Assembly (NCBI GenBank): GCA_017435505.1
Contig: JAFSEZ010000001.1
Coordinates: 1-56,605 of the forward strand
Direction: 5' to 3'
Length of the DNA: 56,605 nucleotides
Source of the DNA: Akkermansia sp.
GTDB taxonomy: Bacteria; Verrucomicrobiota; Verrucomicrobiia; Verrucomicrobiales; Akkermansiaceae
In this document: positions 32,947-41,164 of the stretch, one piece after another
Layout: the number at the start of each line of letters is the position of its first letter
How positions within the stretch are numbered: the stretch's first letter is position 1
Position numbers and translations under genes: made by a program
The notes under the pieces: generated by a model
Seen by the model: only the letters and a program-made list of their open reading frames with translations
Database searches by the model: none
What the model was told of the DNA's origin: nothing

Positions 32947-34210
32947 CATCCCCGGCCGCACCGCTCGCGGGATACTGGCATTGGGGCGCATCTGCACCTC
33001 ATACAAGAGCTGTGTATTGATACTGCTGGCCGTAGTAGCCATCGAGCTGTGCATCTTGGGAGCCGGAGTCGTGCGCAGGCTGGAGAACTCATACCACTTG
33101 GCCATGGAAGCCGCCCGCACAGAGCTTGCCTTGCTGGAAGCCCAGGAACTCGCAGAAACCCTCCCCAACAAAGGCTCCGCCGGCATCGGTGCCACAGAAA
33201 ACAGCCAAGCTCCCGCTACCGGCCTCCAGGAAGCCCCGGACACGGCCACCGACACCCCGCCCCCCCTGCGCCCACGAGATGTAGCCACCATCGTGGCTCA
33301 AGAAACAGGTGAGCCCCTGCAGAATGACACCACGCCTACCGACGAAACCGAGCAGCAGGAGCAACAAGCCCCCCCCAACGAAACACGCGTCCAAAGCGGG
33401 GATGAAGCCAACCAAGAAGAAGCAGACCGACTCATCCGCCAAGGTGTAGCCGCACTCACCGCCGGGGATATGCGCCTGTGCATCCTGAGCTTGGAGCAGG
33501 CACTCACCCACACTCCCGAACACCCCGCCCTGCTCTATTACTACGGCTTGGCATACGACAAGTTGCTCAATCCCGCCAAGGCGAGAGAATACTACACCAA
33601 GGTTTTCCACATGCGCGGAGCGGCGGGCAAATACTTCCAGCGCGCCGCCCGCCGCCTGACCTATGGGTTCGAGCAACCCTCAGCCATGCGCGGCAAGCTT
33701 TCCTTCGGCCCGCACCAGGCGCGCCACACCTACAGCGCCGAGCAAGGCGAGAATGTGGACATTCTCCTGCCCATTCTGTTGGCACCGGGTGAGGATGTGC
33801 GCCCGGATGACATCTACATCACCATCCAATTTTTCGACTTAGTCAACGGACGCAAAATTGAATTTTCCCGCAACGCCCCCCAACTGGCCTGGCAGAATGA
33901 AAAACCCACTTGGCAGGATTGGGAAGAAAACTTGGTTGTGAGCTACGCCGTTCCCCCTCCCACCCAAGAGGAAATCGATGCCTACGGCGAGCTCAAATAC
34001 TACGGCTTTACCGCCAAGCTGTACTACAAAGGTGAGCCTTTGGACTGTATCAGCACCCCTTCTGCCCTCATCTTGCAGGAGCAACGCCTCAATAGCCGCC
34101 GCAAACCGGCTGCACCGGCATCCGGGCTTTTGCCGGACGATGGGCTTGAACCGGAAGAAGCAACCCCGTACTCTGATTTCTTAGAAGAAATAGATTCCCC
34201 TGAATCGTGA
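32918..34210 (+). CDS. Membrane-anchored TPR protein
   Basis: A 430-residue protein: basic cytoplasmic N-terminus, one membrane helix (about 33-53, VLILLAVVAIELCILGAGVV), a low-complexity Gln/Glu/Thr/Pro linker (about 80-165), a tetratricopeptide region (about 168-245: EADRLIRQGVAALTAGDMRLC, HPALLYYYGLAYDKLLNPAKAREYYTKVF) and a C-terminal beta-rich domain of about 150 residues. It has no enzyme motif and is probably a periplasmic scaffold. It starts 29 bp inside the preceding gene and its TGA overlaps the GTG start of the pseudokinase gene (GTGA), so the products are likely made in fixed ratio and may form a complex. Confidence 0.65.
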   Translation: MKKLLRKILNIPGRTARGILALGRICTSYKSCVLILLAVVAIELCILGAGVVRRLENSYHLAMEAARTELALLEAQELAETLPNKGSAGIGATENSQAPATGLQEAPDTATDTPPPLRPRDVATIVAQETGEPLQNDTTPTDETEQQEQQAPPNETRVQSGDEANQEEADRLIRQGVAALTAGDMRLCILSLEQALTHTPEHPALLYYYGLAYDKLLNPAKAREYYTKVFHMRGAAGKYFQRAARRLTYGFEQPSAMRGKLSFGPHQARHTYSAEQGENVDILLPILLAPGEDVRPDDIYITIQFFDLVNGRKIEFSRNAPQLAWQNEKPTWQDWEENLVVSYAVPPPTQEEIDAYGELKYYGFTAKLYYKGEPLDCISTPSALILQEQRLNSRRKPAAPASGLLPDDGLEPEEATPYSDFLEEIDSPES

Positions 34211-35619
34211 GCCACATTTTCCCAGAACTGCCGCACGCGCTGGGAGCCTACACGCTAACCCACCAAATCGGCAACTATGAGCACAGCGAACTGTACGCTG
34301 CGCAGCAGGAGCATGTGGAGCGCAAAGTGCTCATCGAGGTTCTGAATCCCCAAGTAGGACAAGAAGTCATCAACCAATTTCTTAAGACCGCGCGCGCACG
34401 TGTAGCCGCCACGCTACCATCCGTGGCACATGTGTTTGAGACAATGATTTCGGATGGCACTTGGTACATCACCCAAGAGAAACCCGCTGGCTCCAATCTG
34501 GAAACACTCTATCGCCAAGGGGCTCAGCTGTCTCCGCTGCAAGTATGCGCCATCCTACAGGCTGTTTCCAAACTGTACGGAGCCTGCGAGAAAGCTGATT
34601 TGCAGGCAGCTTCTCTGCGCAGAACTGATATATTTTTGTCCAAAAGCACCAATGGCAACGCGGTGGTGCGTTTCCTTTCTCCGGTGTATGATGATGAAAA
34701 CCGCTTCATCTCCCCGGAGCAGCAAATGCAAGAGCTTGCAGATGAGCTGGCTCCCCTCTTGCCCACAAATGTGGCAGGGCAGACCCGCATCTCCACTCTC
34801 ATGCTCTGGGTGAAAGAAGGCTACGAGGGGAAATATATGGACTGGCCCGCCATCTCATTCACCGCCTCCATGATTGAGGAACAGCTCACCCCGGAGCAAA
34901 CTCTCAACCTGACCACCCCGGCAGAAAAACCCACCGCCGCCAGCATACTACGTACTAAACTTAAGCTACAACGCCGCATCCGCAAATCGGTCAAACTGGC
35001 TTTACAATCACTGCTCATCCTCATCTTTTGCGGCATCATTGGGGCGCTTCTTTCACCCGGTGAGCCGGAATTACTGAGCCCGGAGGTGGGTGGATTCATC
35101 ATCTGCAAGCCCAAAGGTTCCAACACAACATTATACGTAGCCGACGCACCCGTTTCCATCCTCGAATACGAGCAATTTCTGGCACAGTACGCCGCAATGA
35201 ACAGTTCCGAAAAAGCACGCATCAACCGTGGCCTGCCGGATGGTATAGCCGACCACATCCCGGCTGATTGGGAACAACAACTTGCCGCTGCCAGAAATAA
35301 ATCTACCAGACAAGGCCGCCAACATACTGAGCACACCCCCGTCACAGGTGTATCATACTGGTCGGCATACGCCTATGCAGTCAACTATCGGCAAGCACAC
35401 CTGCCCAACCTGAGCATGCTCTTGGGAGTAACCGAGAAAAACGCCGCATCCGGCATTCAGGAATGGACAAGTGATACGCAAGCTGCTAATGTTGTCATGG
35501 CCAAGAGTTACTTGGTACTGGCAGAAGACAGCAAGCAAATCATCCGCGAGTCCGACCCCAAAGCCCGCCACAGCTCCCGCGGCTTCCGCATCGTTTTACC
35601 AACACCACCTCAATCGTAA
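34207..35619 (+). CDS. Pseudokinase fused to a degenerate sulfatase-modifying-factor domain
   Basis: A 470-residue chimeric membrane protein. Residues 13-230 follow the N-to-C pattern of a bacterial Ser/Thr kinase (YTLTHQIGNYEHSELYAA as glycine loop), but the VAIK lysine is Glu44 (VLIEVL), the HRD loop is replaced at about 135-141 and the DFG at about 155-159 (RFLSP). One helix (about 263-283) crosses the membrane. Residues 300-466 resemble the FGE/SUMF1 (C-type lectin-like) fold: VSILEYEQFLA, PVTGVSYWSAYAYAVNYRQAHLP, GIQEWTSD and a final RGFRIVL; the catalytic Cys pair is missing. This is the domain order of some Planctomycetota/Verrucomicrobiota kinases but inactive at both ends. Start is GTG, overlapping the upstream stop. 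Confidence 0.75.
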   Translation: MSHIFPELPHALGAYTLTHQIGNYEHSELYAAQQEHVERKVLIEVLNPQVGQEVINQFLKTARARVAATLPSVAHVFETMISDGTWYITQEKPAGSNLETLYRQGAQLSPLQVCAILQAVSKLYGACEKADLQAASLRRTDIFLSKSTNGNAVVRFLSPVYDDENRFISPEQQMQELADELAPLLPTNVAGQTRISTLMLWVKEGYEGKYMDWPAISFTASMIEEQLTPEQTLNLTTPAEKPTAASILRTKLKLQRRIRKSVKLALQSLLILIFCGIIGALLSPGEPELLSPEVGGFIICKPKGSNTTLYVADAPVSILEYEQFLAQYAAMNSSEKARINRGLPDGIADHIPADWEQQLAAARNKSTRQGRQHTEHTPVTGVSYWSAYAYAVNYRQAHLPNLSMLLGVTEKNAASGIQEWTSDTQAANVVMAKSYLVLAEDSKQIIRESDPKARHSSRGFRIVLPTPPQS

Positions 35620-35627
35620 ACCATATC

Positions 35628-36470
35628 ATGAAGCACCTCACACGTATCTTCACCTTTCTGCTGCTCTTACTGGCCGGTCAGGCTCTGGCTCAAGTAGATG
35701 TTCGTTTGGATCCCGTTCGCCGCGATTTCCTGCTGGGAGAAAGCATCGGGCTCAAAATCACCATGGTCAACCACACGGACCAAACCATCAAACTGACTAA
35801 CCTCCCCGGTCGCAGCTGGCTCAACTTCAACATCACCAGCCGCGAGGGCGGCAACGCCCTCTCCCCCAAAGCCACCCCTCGCTACCCCGACCTCACACTC
35901 TCCCCCGGCGCCACCCGTAGCTATCAATTGGATATCAAACCTTTCTATAACTTTAACCGCTCCGGCACCTACAAGGCAATCGCCACCATACGCATGCCGG
36001 ACATGCACACCACCTACAGCTCCAACCGCGCCACCTTCACGCTGGCTTCCGGCGGCAGCATCAAAACCTTCAAGACCCAAGCCCGCGGCCAGCGCCTCGA
36101 AATGAGTGTCAAAATCCTCAACGTAGGTGGCAAGGACTCGCTTTTCGGCCAGGTGCTCAATGCAGATTCACAAGTCCCCATCGGCGCCTGCTACCTGGCA
36201 CAGTTCCTCAACTTCATGGAGCCCCGCATCGTGTTGGACAACGCTCAGAACCTGCACGTGCTCTGCCAATCTACCCCGGAGTACTTTACCTACTCCATCA
36301 TGAACACCAAGGGAGGCCGCAGCCAGTACAAACTCTTCCGCCGCAGCGGTGGGCCCGTAGACCTCATCAGCACAGGCAAGGGCATCCGCACCATCGGCCT
36401 TATCCCCTATGTCAAATCCAAGACGGGTGATGACCAGTACCACAGCGCTTCGGATCGTCCCTCTCGCTAA
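35628..36470 (+). CDS. Exported beta-sandwich protein, unknown function
   Basis: A 280-residue protein with a good signal peptide (MKHLTRIFTFLLLLLAGQALAQ, cleavage after ALA). The first 125 mature residues (VRLDPVRRDFLLGESIGLKITMVNHTDQTIKL, then SPGATRSYQLDI and GTYKAIATIRM) read like an immunoglobulin-like or intracellular proteinase inhibitor-type sandwich. The second half holds predominantly beta segments with no known motif. It follows the pseudokinase gene by 8 bp and precedes der by 20 bp. It is probably periplasmic and a partner of the TPR and pseudokinase/FGE-like proteins. Confidence 0.65.
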   Translation: MKHLTRIFTFLLLLLAGQALAQVDVRLDPVRRDFLLGESIGLKITMVNHTDQTIKLTNLPGRSWLNFNITSREGGNALSPKATPRYPDLTLSPGATRSYQLDIKPFYNFNRSGTYKAIATIRMPDMHTTYSSNRATFTLASGGSIKTFKTQARGQRLEMSVKILNVGGKDSLFGQVLNADSQVPIGACYLAQFLNFMEPRIVLDNAQNLHVLCQSTPEYFTYSIMNTKGGRSQYKLFRRSGGPVDLISTGKGIRTIGLIPYVKSKTGDDQYHSASDRPSR

Positions 36471-36490
36471 TCTCGTATCTTCCCTTTCCC

Positions 36491-37903
36491 ATGTCCACCC
36501 CCACAATCGCCATTGTAGGCCGCCCCAATGTGGGCAAATCTGCCATTTTCAACCGCATGGTAGCGCGCCGCATTGCCATCGTGCACGACCAACCCGGTGT
36601 CACCCGCGACCGCCTCACCGCCCCGGTGCGCATCACCCATTACCAAGCAGATGTGGTTGATACCGGCGGTATCGGTTCCACGTTGGATGATGGTTTTGCC
36701 TCTGCCGTGACACGCGAGGCCGATATTGCCCTCAACGCAGCAGACCTCATCATGTTCGTGTGCGATTGCCGCGACCACCTCACCCCCATCGACCGCAACA
36801 TCGCCGCCCAGCTGCACAAGAGCAAGACTCCCGTCATCCTCGTGCTCAACAAGGCAGATACGGATAAGCAAGAGCTCAACCTCGGAGAATTCTCCGCGCT
36901 CGGCTTTGAGGAGTACGTCTTCACCTCTGCCGCTCATGGCCGCGGGTTCGAGGCGCTCGCCGCCAAGCTCGACCACCACCTCAAATCACTGGGCGCTTCC
37001 CCCATGGCAGCGGAAACGAACGCCACCCCGGAAGATGAAGACGCACCCGAGGAAGTCACCCCGGATTCCCCCATCAAGGTAGCCATCGTTGGCCGACCCA
37101 ACGCAGGTAAATCATCCTTGGTCAATGCCATTCTGGAGGACGAACGCACCATCGTGTCCAACATCGCCGGCACCACGCGCGATGCAATCGACATTCCCTA
37201 CACCCGAGGCGAGCAGAACTACATGCTCATCGACACCGCCGGCATGCGCCCCCGCTCCCGCCGCGACACCTCGGTAGAGGTTTTCTCTGCCATGCGCAGC
37301 GAGCGCGCCATCCGCCGCTCCGATATCTGCCTGCTCGTCATTGATATTGCAGCCGGTGTCACCCAGCAGGATCGCCGCATCGGCTCCATCATCGCCAAGG
37401 AAAGCAAACCCTGCATTATCATCGTCAACAAGTTCGATCTCTACTTCCCGGATGCCCCCCTCTCGGCCCGCAAAGATGCTGTCAAGGAGCACATCAAGGA
37501 AAACCTCTTCTTCTTGGACTACGCCCCCATTGCCATCGTCTCTGCCAAGGAGGGTCGCGGCATGCAGGATATCTTCAAATCCATCGACCGCGTCAAGCGC
37601 GATGCCCTCAACATGCCCGGCACCGGCGAGCTCAACCGCCTCTTGCAGCGAGCCATGGAGATGAACCCACCCGGCCAGCACCGCGTGCTGCGCAAGCGCC
37701 TCAAGCTCTTCTACGCCACCACCGCCGTGAACGAGAAATACACCACTATCCCGGTGCCCACCTACGTTCTTTTCGTGAACGACAAGCGCCTGCTGGCCGA
37801 TAGCTACGCCCAATACCTGCGCAACACCATCCGCAGCCGCATCAAAGGTGCCGCCGGTATCCCCATCGTCCTTTCTCCCCGCTCCCGCGTGCGAAATGAC
37901 TGA
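36491..37903 (+). CDS. der: Ribosome biogenesis GTPase Der (EngA)
   Basis: A 470-residue double GTPase needed for 50S subunit assembly. Two complete G domains are visible: G1 AIVGRPNVGKSAIF (about 6-19), DTGG, NKAD; and G2 AIVGRPNAGKSSLV (about 198-211), DTAGMRPRSR, NKFD. A C-terminal KH-like domain follows (PPGQHRVLRKRLKLFYATT, FVNDKRLLADSYAQYLRNTIR). The linker between G domains (about 170-195) is acidic and longer than usual. It is an essential housekeeping gene embedded in an otherwise unknown operon, which ensures steady transcription of its neighbours. Its stop overlaps the next gene by 8 bp. Confidence 0.97.
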   Translation: MSTPTIAIVGRPNVGKSAIFNRMVARRIAIVHDQPGVTRDRLTAPVRITHYQADVVDTGGIGSTLDDGFASAVTREADIALNAADLIMFVCDCRDHLTPIDRNIAAQLHKSKTPVILVLNKADTDKQELNLGEFSALGFEEYVFTSAAHGRGFEALAAKLDHHLKSLGASPMAAETNATPEDEDAPEEVTPDSPIKVAIVGRPNAGKSSLVNAILEDERTIVSNIAGTTRDAIDIPYTRGEQNYMLIDTAGMRPRSRRDTSVEVFSAMRSERAIRRSDICLLVIDIAAGVTQQDRRIGSIIAKESKPCIIIVNKFDLYFPDAPLSARKDAVKEHIKENLFFLDYAPIAIVSAKEGRGMQDIFKSIDRVKRDALNMPGTGELNRLLQRAMEMNPPGQHRVLRKRLKLFYATTAVNEKYTTIPVPTYVLFVNDKRLLADSYAQYLRNTIRSRIKGAAGIPIVLSPRSRVRND

Positions 37904-38846
37904 GCGTGCTGCCACGTATACAGATTCCCCTCTCAGCCATACTCATTCGGGCGTGGACGAATTGCTTGCATACGATGCATCGGTGCACAGCCTCTGGCCA
38001 CGCCTCAGCCAATGGATGATGGTCTCCCTGGGGTGGAGCGTCATTTTACCCGGGCGGGATGCCACAAAAGTGCTCATCATGCTGTCCGCAGCTGCCGTCA
38101 GCATCTTGTGCCTACTCATCTGGAACGACACCCGCAAAATCTACAAGAAAGCCCGGCATCTGGAGGAATCCCTGCTGCATACCCGGCCACAGGATGCCAC
38201 CGAGGCACACATACGCGACCACATCTCCCAACTCACCCAAAAACTCCGGCGCTACACCTACCTCAATGGCCTCTATTCCATCGCCTACAGCCTTATTTTT
38301 ACCTGTCTCTATTTGGAGGAAACGGATTTACTGCACCTAGGAGAGGCCTTCTACATCCCGGCACTGGTGGTGATTCTGGCGTGTCCCATCGTTTTTTTCC
38401 CCAAGGATATCTTCCTATTCTTCCTGCTGGTGGGAAGTCCGCTGGTGATTATAGGGATGGATCCCTCGCCGGAGCTCTTTGTCTACTGTTTACTGGTGGC
38501 CCTGCTTATACCGGGACTATTCTTCATCTTTGCACGCCAGGCTATTTTCCGCGCCACAGTCTTTGGGGCAAAGCTCATGCTTTGCTTTGAACTATGCGCC
38601 GTACCGTGGTTGATACCGCTGGGGCTTCTGCTCCCCCTCTACCTCCAAAAACGCGGAGATTCCACCTATACCATAATCGCGGCACAAGCGGAACCCACAT
38701 GGGTACGCCGACTCTTCACCGATACCACAGCCCCTTCCCCGTTTCCTTGGAAAAACAAATTTCGGAGCGTCAGTACCGGCATTCTGAGCACCCTTTTCTT
38801 CATCCTGCTGCTGCTCTGGGGGGCATACAGCGTGTGTGCCCTGTAA
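37896..38846 (+). CDS. Polytopic membrane protein, unknown function
   Basis: A 316-residue integral membrane protein with about six to seven hydrophobic segments; the first pair (about 38-75) is followed by a charged stretch with a coiled-coil look (DTRKIYKKARHLEESLL) and further helices to the end (FFILLLLWGAYSVCAL). I see no transporter or enzyme motif. The start ATG at 37896 lies 8 bp inside the end of der, so the gene is co-translated with it and ends the operon. Some homologous-looking proteins in other bacteria are annotated only as hypothetical. Confidence 0.65.
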   Translation: MTERAATYTDSPLSHTHSGVDELLAYDASVHSLWPRLSQWMMVSLGWSVILPGRDATKVLIMLSAAAVSILCLLIWNDTRKIYKKARHLEESLLHTRPQDATEAHIRDHISQLTQKLRRYTYLNGLYSIAYSLIFTCLYLEETDLLHLGEAFYIPALVVILACPIVFFPKDIFLFFLLVGSPLVIIGMDPSPELFVYCLLVALLIPGLFFIFARQAIFRATVFGAKLMLCFELCAVPWLIPLGLLLPLYLQKRGDSTYTIIAAQAEPTWVRRLFTDTTAPSPFPWKNKFRSVSTGILSTLFFILLLLWGAYSVCAL

Positions 38847-38929
38847 ACACACCTATTTCTCAATATCAAGAGATGCCCCCGTTGTTTCGGTGAACAACGG
38901 GGGCTATAAATGAGCTAATTGCTTGGGCT

Positions 38930-40207
38930 TTATTGGATGGCGGCGAACGCCTGCTTGAGGTCATCAATGATATCCTCGGCATCTTCAATACCCACGGAGA
39001 AGCGGATGAGGTCGGGCTTCACGCCGGCTTCGATGAGCTGCTCATCCGTAAGCTGGCGGTGGGTGTGGCTGGCGGGGTGCAGCACGCAGGTGCGGGCATC
39101 TGCCACGTGGGTGACAATGGCGGTGAGCTTCAGACTATCCATGAACTTGATAGCGCGCTCGCGCCCCCCCTTGATACCGAAGGTCACCACACCGCAGGTG
39201 CGGCCTTGGGTGAACTGGCGCTGTGCCAACTCATAGTATTGGTTGGAGGGCAAGCCTGCGTAGTTAATCCACGCCACCTCAGGGTGGTTTTCCAGGAACT
39301 CTGCCACACGCTGGGCGTTCTCGCAATGGCGGGGCACACGCAGGTGCAGCGTCTCCAAGCCAAGGTTGAGCAAGAATGCATTGAAGGGCGAGGGGATGGA
39401 GCCCAAATCGCGCATGAGCTGCACCGTGCATTTGGTGATATAAGCACCGGCGCCAAAAGCATCTGTGTACACCAAACCGTGGTAGGAATCATCCGGCGTG
39501 GTCAGGCCGGGGAACTTATCGGCATGGGCGGCCCAGTCGAACTTGCCGCTATCCACAATCACGCCGCCCACCTGTGTGGCATGGCCATCCATATACTTGG
39601 TGGTAGAGTGCATCACAATGTCAGCCCCGTGCTCAAAGGGGCAGCAGTTGATGGGGGTGGCAAAAGTGTTGTCCACAATCAGGGGCACACCGTTCTTGTG
39701 GGCAATATCTGCCATTTTCTTAATATCCAGCACCTGCAAAGAGGGGTTGGATATCGTCTCGGAGAACAGGCACTTGGTGTTGGGGCGGAAAGCCTTCTGA
39801 ATCTCCTCCTCCGGCGCATCCTGATCCACAAAGGTGACCTCTATCCCCAGCTTCTTGAAGGTAACGGCAAAGAGGTTGAAGGTACCGCCATAAATCGCAG
39901 AAGTAGATACAAAGTGGTCTCCGGCTTCGCAGATGTTGAAAATGGAGTAGAACGAAGCGGCTTGGCCGGAGGAGGTGAGAATAGCTGCCACGCCGCCCTC
40001 CAATTCCGCTATCTTCTTAGCCACACACTCATTGGTGGGATTTTGCAAGCGGGTGTAGAAGAAACCGGCCTCTTCCAAATCAAACAAACGCGCCATCTGG
40101 TCGCTCGTTTCATAGCGGAACGTGGTCGATTGGTAGATGGGAAGGACTCTGGGCTCACCTTTCTTGGGATTCCAGCCGCTTTGTACGCAAATGGTGTCTG
40201 TTTTCAT
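38930..40207 (-). CDS. metY: O-acetylhomoserine sulfhydrylase family protein
   Basis: A 425-residue PLP-dependent enzyme of the Cys/Met metabolism family. The length and the TRLQNPTNECVAKKIAELEGG region fit O-acetylhomoserine aminocarboxypropyltransferase (MetY) better than cystathionine gamma-synthase (about 385). The PLP lysine is in MHSTTKYMDGHATQVGG. YGGTFNLF, NPSLQVLDI and HPASHTHRQL are further family motifs. It would form homocysteine from O-acetylhomoserine and sulfide. I start at the ATG at 40207 (MKTDTICVQSGW), 14 bases after the -10 box. Other sulfhydrylases of the family remain possible. Confidence 0.9.
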   Translation of the reverse strand: MKTDTICVQSGWNPKKGEPRVLPIYQSTTFRYETSDQMARLFDLEEAGFFYTRLQNPTNECVAKKIAELEGGVAAILTSSGQAASFYSIFNICEAGDHFVSTSAIYGGTFNLFAVTFKKLGIEVTFVDQDAPEEEIQKAFRPNTKCLFSETISNPSLQVLDIKKMADIAHKNGVPLIVDNTFATPINCCPFEHGADIVMHSTTKYMDGHATQVGGVIVDSGKFDWAAHADKFPGLTTPDDSYHGLVYTDAFGAGAYITKCTVQLMRDLGSIPSPFNAFLLNLGLETLHLRVPRHCENAQRVAEFLENHPEVAWINYAGLPSNQYYELAQRQFTQGRTCGVVTFGIKGGRERAIKFMDSLKLTAIVTHVADARTCVLHPASHTHRQLTDEQLIEAGVKPDLIRFSVGIEDAEDIIDDLKQAFAAIQ

Positions 40208-40221
40208 AACGTGCTGGCGGC

Positions 40222-40250
40222 ATGATAGCACGCTGACCGCTCATCATCAA
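40222..40250 (-). promoter_or_regulatory. Promoter of metY
   Basis: Minus strand TTGATG (40245-40250), 17 bases, TATCAT (40222-40227), 14 bases to the ATG. Confidence 0.7.
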
Positions 40251-40274
40251 GCCAAAGTAAGCATGTGAACACAG

Positions 40275-40303
40275 AAAAGGCGCACAATCACTTGTGCGCC
40301 TTT
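40275..40303 (-). terminator. Intrinsic terminator after tRNA-Gln
   Basis: A 12-bp perfect stem (40276-40287 with 40292-40303), loop of 4, ending on the minus strand in TTTT. Confidence 0.88.
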
Positions 40304-40308
40304 CTCAG

Positions 40309-40380
40309 TAGGGCTACAGGGACTCGAACCCCGAATAGCGGTGCCAGAAACCGATGTGTTGCCAATTACACCATAGCCCT
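40309..40380 (-). tRNA. tRNA-Gln (CUG)
   Basis: 72-nt tRNA on the minus strand. The anticodon loop TTCTGGC gives CTG. The acceptor AGGGCTA pairs fully with TAGCCCT; T arm CGGGG/CCCTG; a T-C mismatch sits at 27-43. The discriminator is A. CCA is not encoded. Confidence 0.92.
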
Positions 40381-40399
40381 GTGTTCTTGGAACGGCGGG

Positions 40400-40428
40400 A
40401 GTATACGCCCGCACCACCGGCTTGTCAA
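40400..40428 (-). promoter_or_regulatory. Promoter of tRNA-Gln
   Basis: Minus strand TTGACA (40423-40428), 17 bases, TATACT (40400-40405): near consensus, 19 bases before the tRNA. Confidence 0.85.
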
Positions 40429-40541
40429 GCCAATTTCTGATTTTTTTGCTCAGAAATGTGCTTTTTTCAGCAAAATGAGCCAAAGGAGGGTACACAACAT
40501 GCGCTCGCTTACAATTCCCCATATCATGGCACAGCCGGTCG

Positions 40542-40570
40542 TTGACAGCGGCTCGCGCGTGCGCTATCAT
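40542..40570 (+). promoter_or_regulatory. Promoter of grpE-dnaJ, leaderless geometry
   Basis: Perfect TTGACA (40542-40547), 17 bases, TATCAT (40565-40570). Six bases then lead to the ATG at 40577, exactly where transcription should begin. No CIRCE-type inverted repeat is visible. Confidence 0.75.
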
Positions 40571-40576
40571 GCACGC

Positions 40577-41149
40577 ATGAGCGAAGAAGAAAACAAAAAG
40601 AACGCCGAGAGCTGCGACCCCTGCGATTGCGAAAAACCGGAGCAGCCGGAGCAGGAATACGCTGAAGCTGTCGATGAATCCCAGGCCGAGGAAGCAACCG
40701 CCGCTGTAGATGAACTGACCAAATGGCGCGAACTGGCTCTGCGCACCGCAGCAGAATACGACAACTACCGCAAACGCTGCGTGAAAGACCGCGAGGAGTT
40801 CACCCGCTACGCCACCCGCAGCCTGCTGGAGGAGCTGCTGCCCGTGGTAGACAACTTTGAAATGGGCATGCAAATGGCCGGCAAAGACCCCGGCAGCATG
40901 ATTTACATCGGCATGAGCATGGTGCAAAAGCAACTCACCGATTTCCTGACAGGCCAAGGCGTGGAATACATCCCCACCGAGCCCGGTCAAATGTTCGACC
41001 ACAACATCCACGAAGCCATCCAAAGCGAGCCCTCCGACCAACCGGAAGGCACCATCCTGCGTGTGCTGCGCAAGGGCTACAACCTGAAAGGCCGCTTGCT
41101 GCGCCCCGCCAATGTTGTGACTGCCGCCCCCATTGAAGAAGGTAAATAA
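40577..41149 (+). CDS. grpE: Nucleotide exchange factor GrpE
   Basis: A 190-residue cytoplasmic cofactor that releases ADP from DnaK. An acidic N-terminus with four Cys (residues 13-18 region CDPCDC) is followed by the long paired helix (about 45-95: ELALRTAAEYDNYRKRCVKDREEF) and the C-terminal beta domain with MFDHNIHEAI and GYNLKGRLLRPANVVTA, both signatures of GrpE. The ATG at 40577 coincides with the expected transcription start, so I prefer it over in-frame ATGs upstream. It is 15 bp before dnaJ; dnaK is not in the window. The Cys-rich acidic N-terminus is unusual and might bind metal. Confidence 0.95.
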   Translation: MSEEENKKNAESCDPCDCEKPEQPEQEYAEAVDESQAEEATAAVDELTKWRELALRTAAEYDNYRKRCVKDREEFTRYATRSLLEELLPVVDNFEMGMQMAGKDPGSMIYIGMSMVQKQLTDFLTGQGVEYIPTEPGQMFDHNIHEAIQSEPSDQPEGTILRVLRKGYNLKGRLLRPANVVTAAPIEEGK

Positions 41150-41164
41150 TTTCTCATCACCACC

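Noticed and set aside
34207..35619. An active Ser/Thr protein kinase or active formylglycine-generating enzyme
   Set aside because: The catalytic Lys, HRD, DFG and the FGE Cys residues are all missing.
40500..40576. A CIRCE or other heat-shock operator before grpE
   Set aside because: No inverted repeat of the CIRCE type is visible; only a near-consensus vegetative promoter is present.
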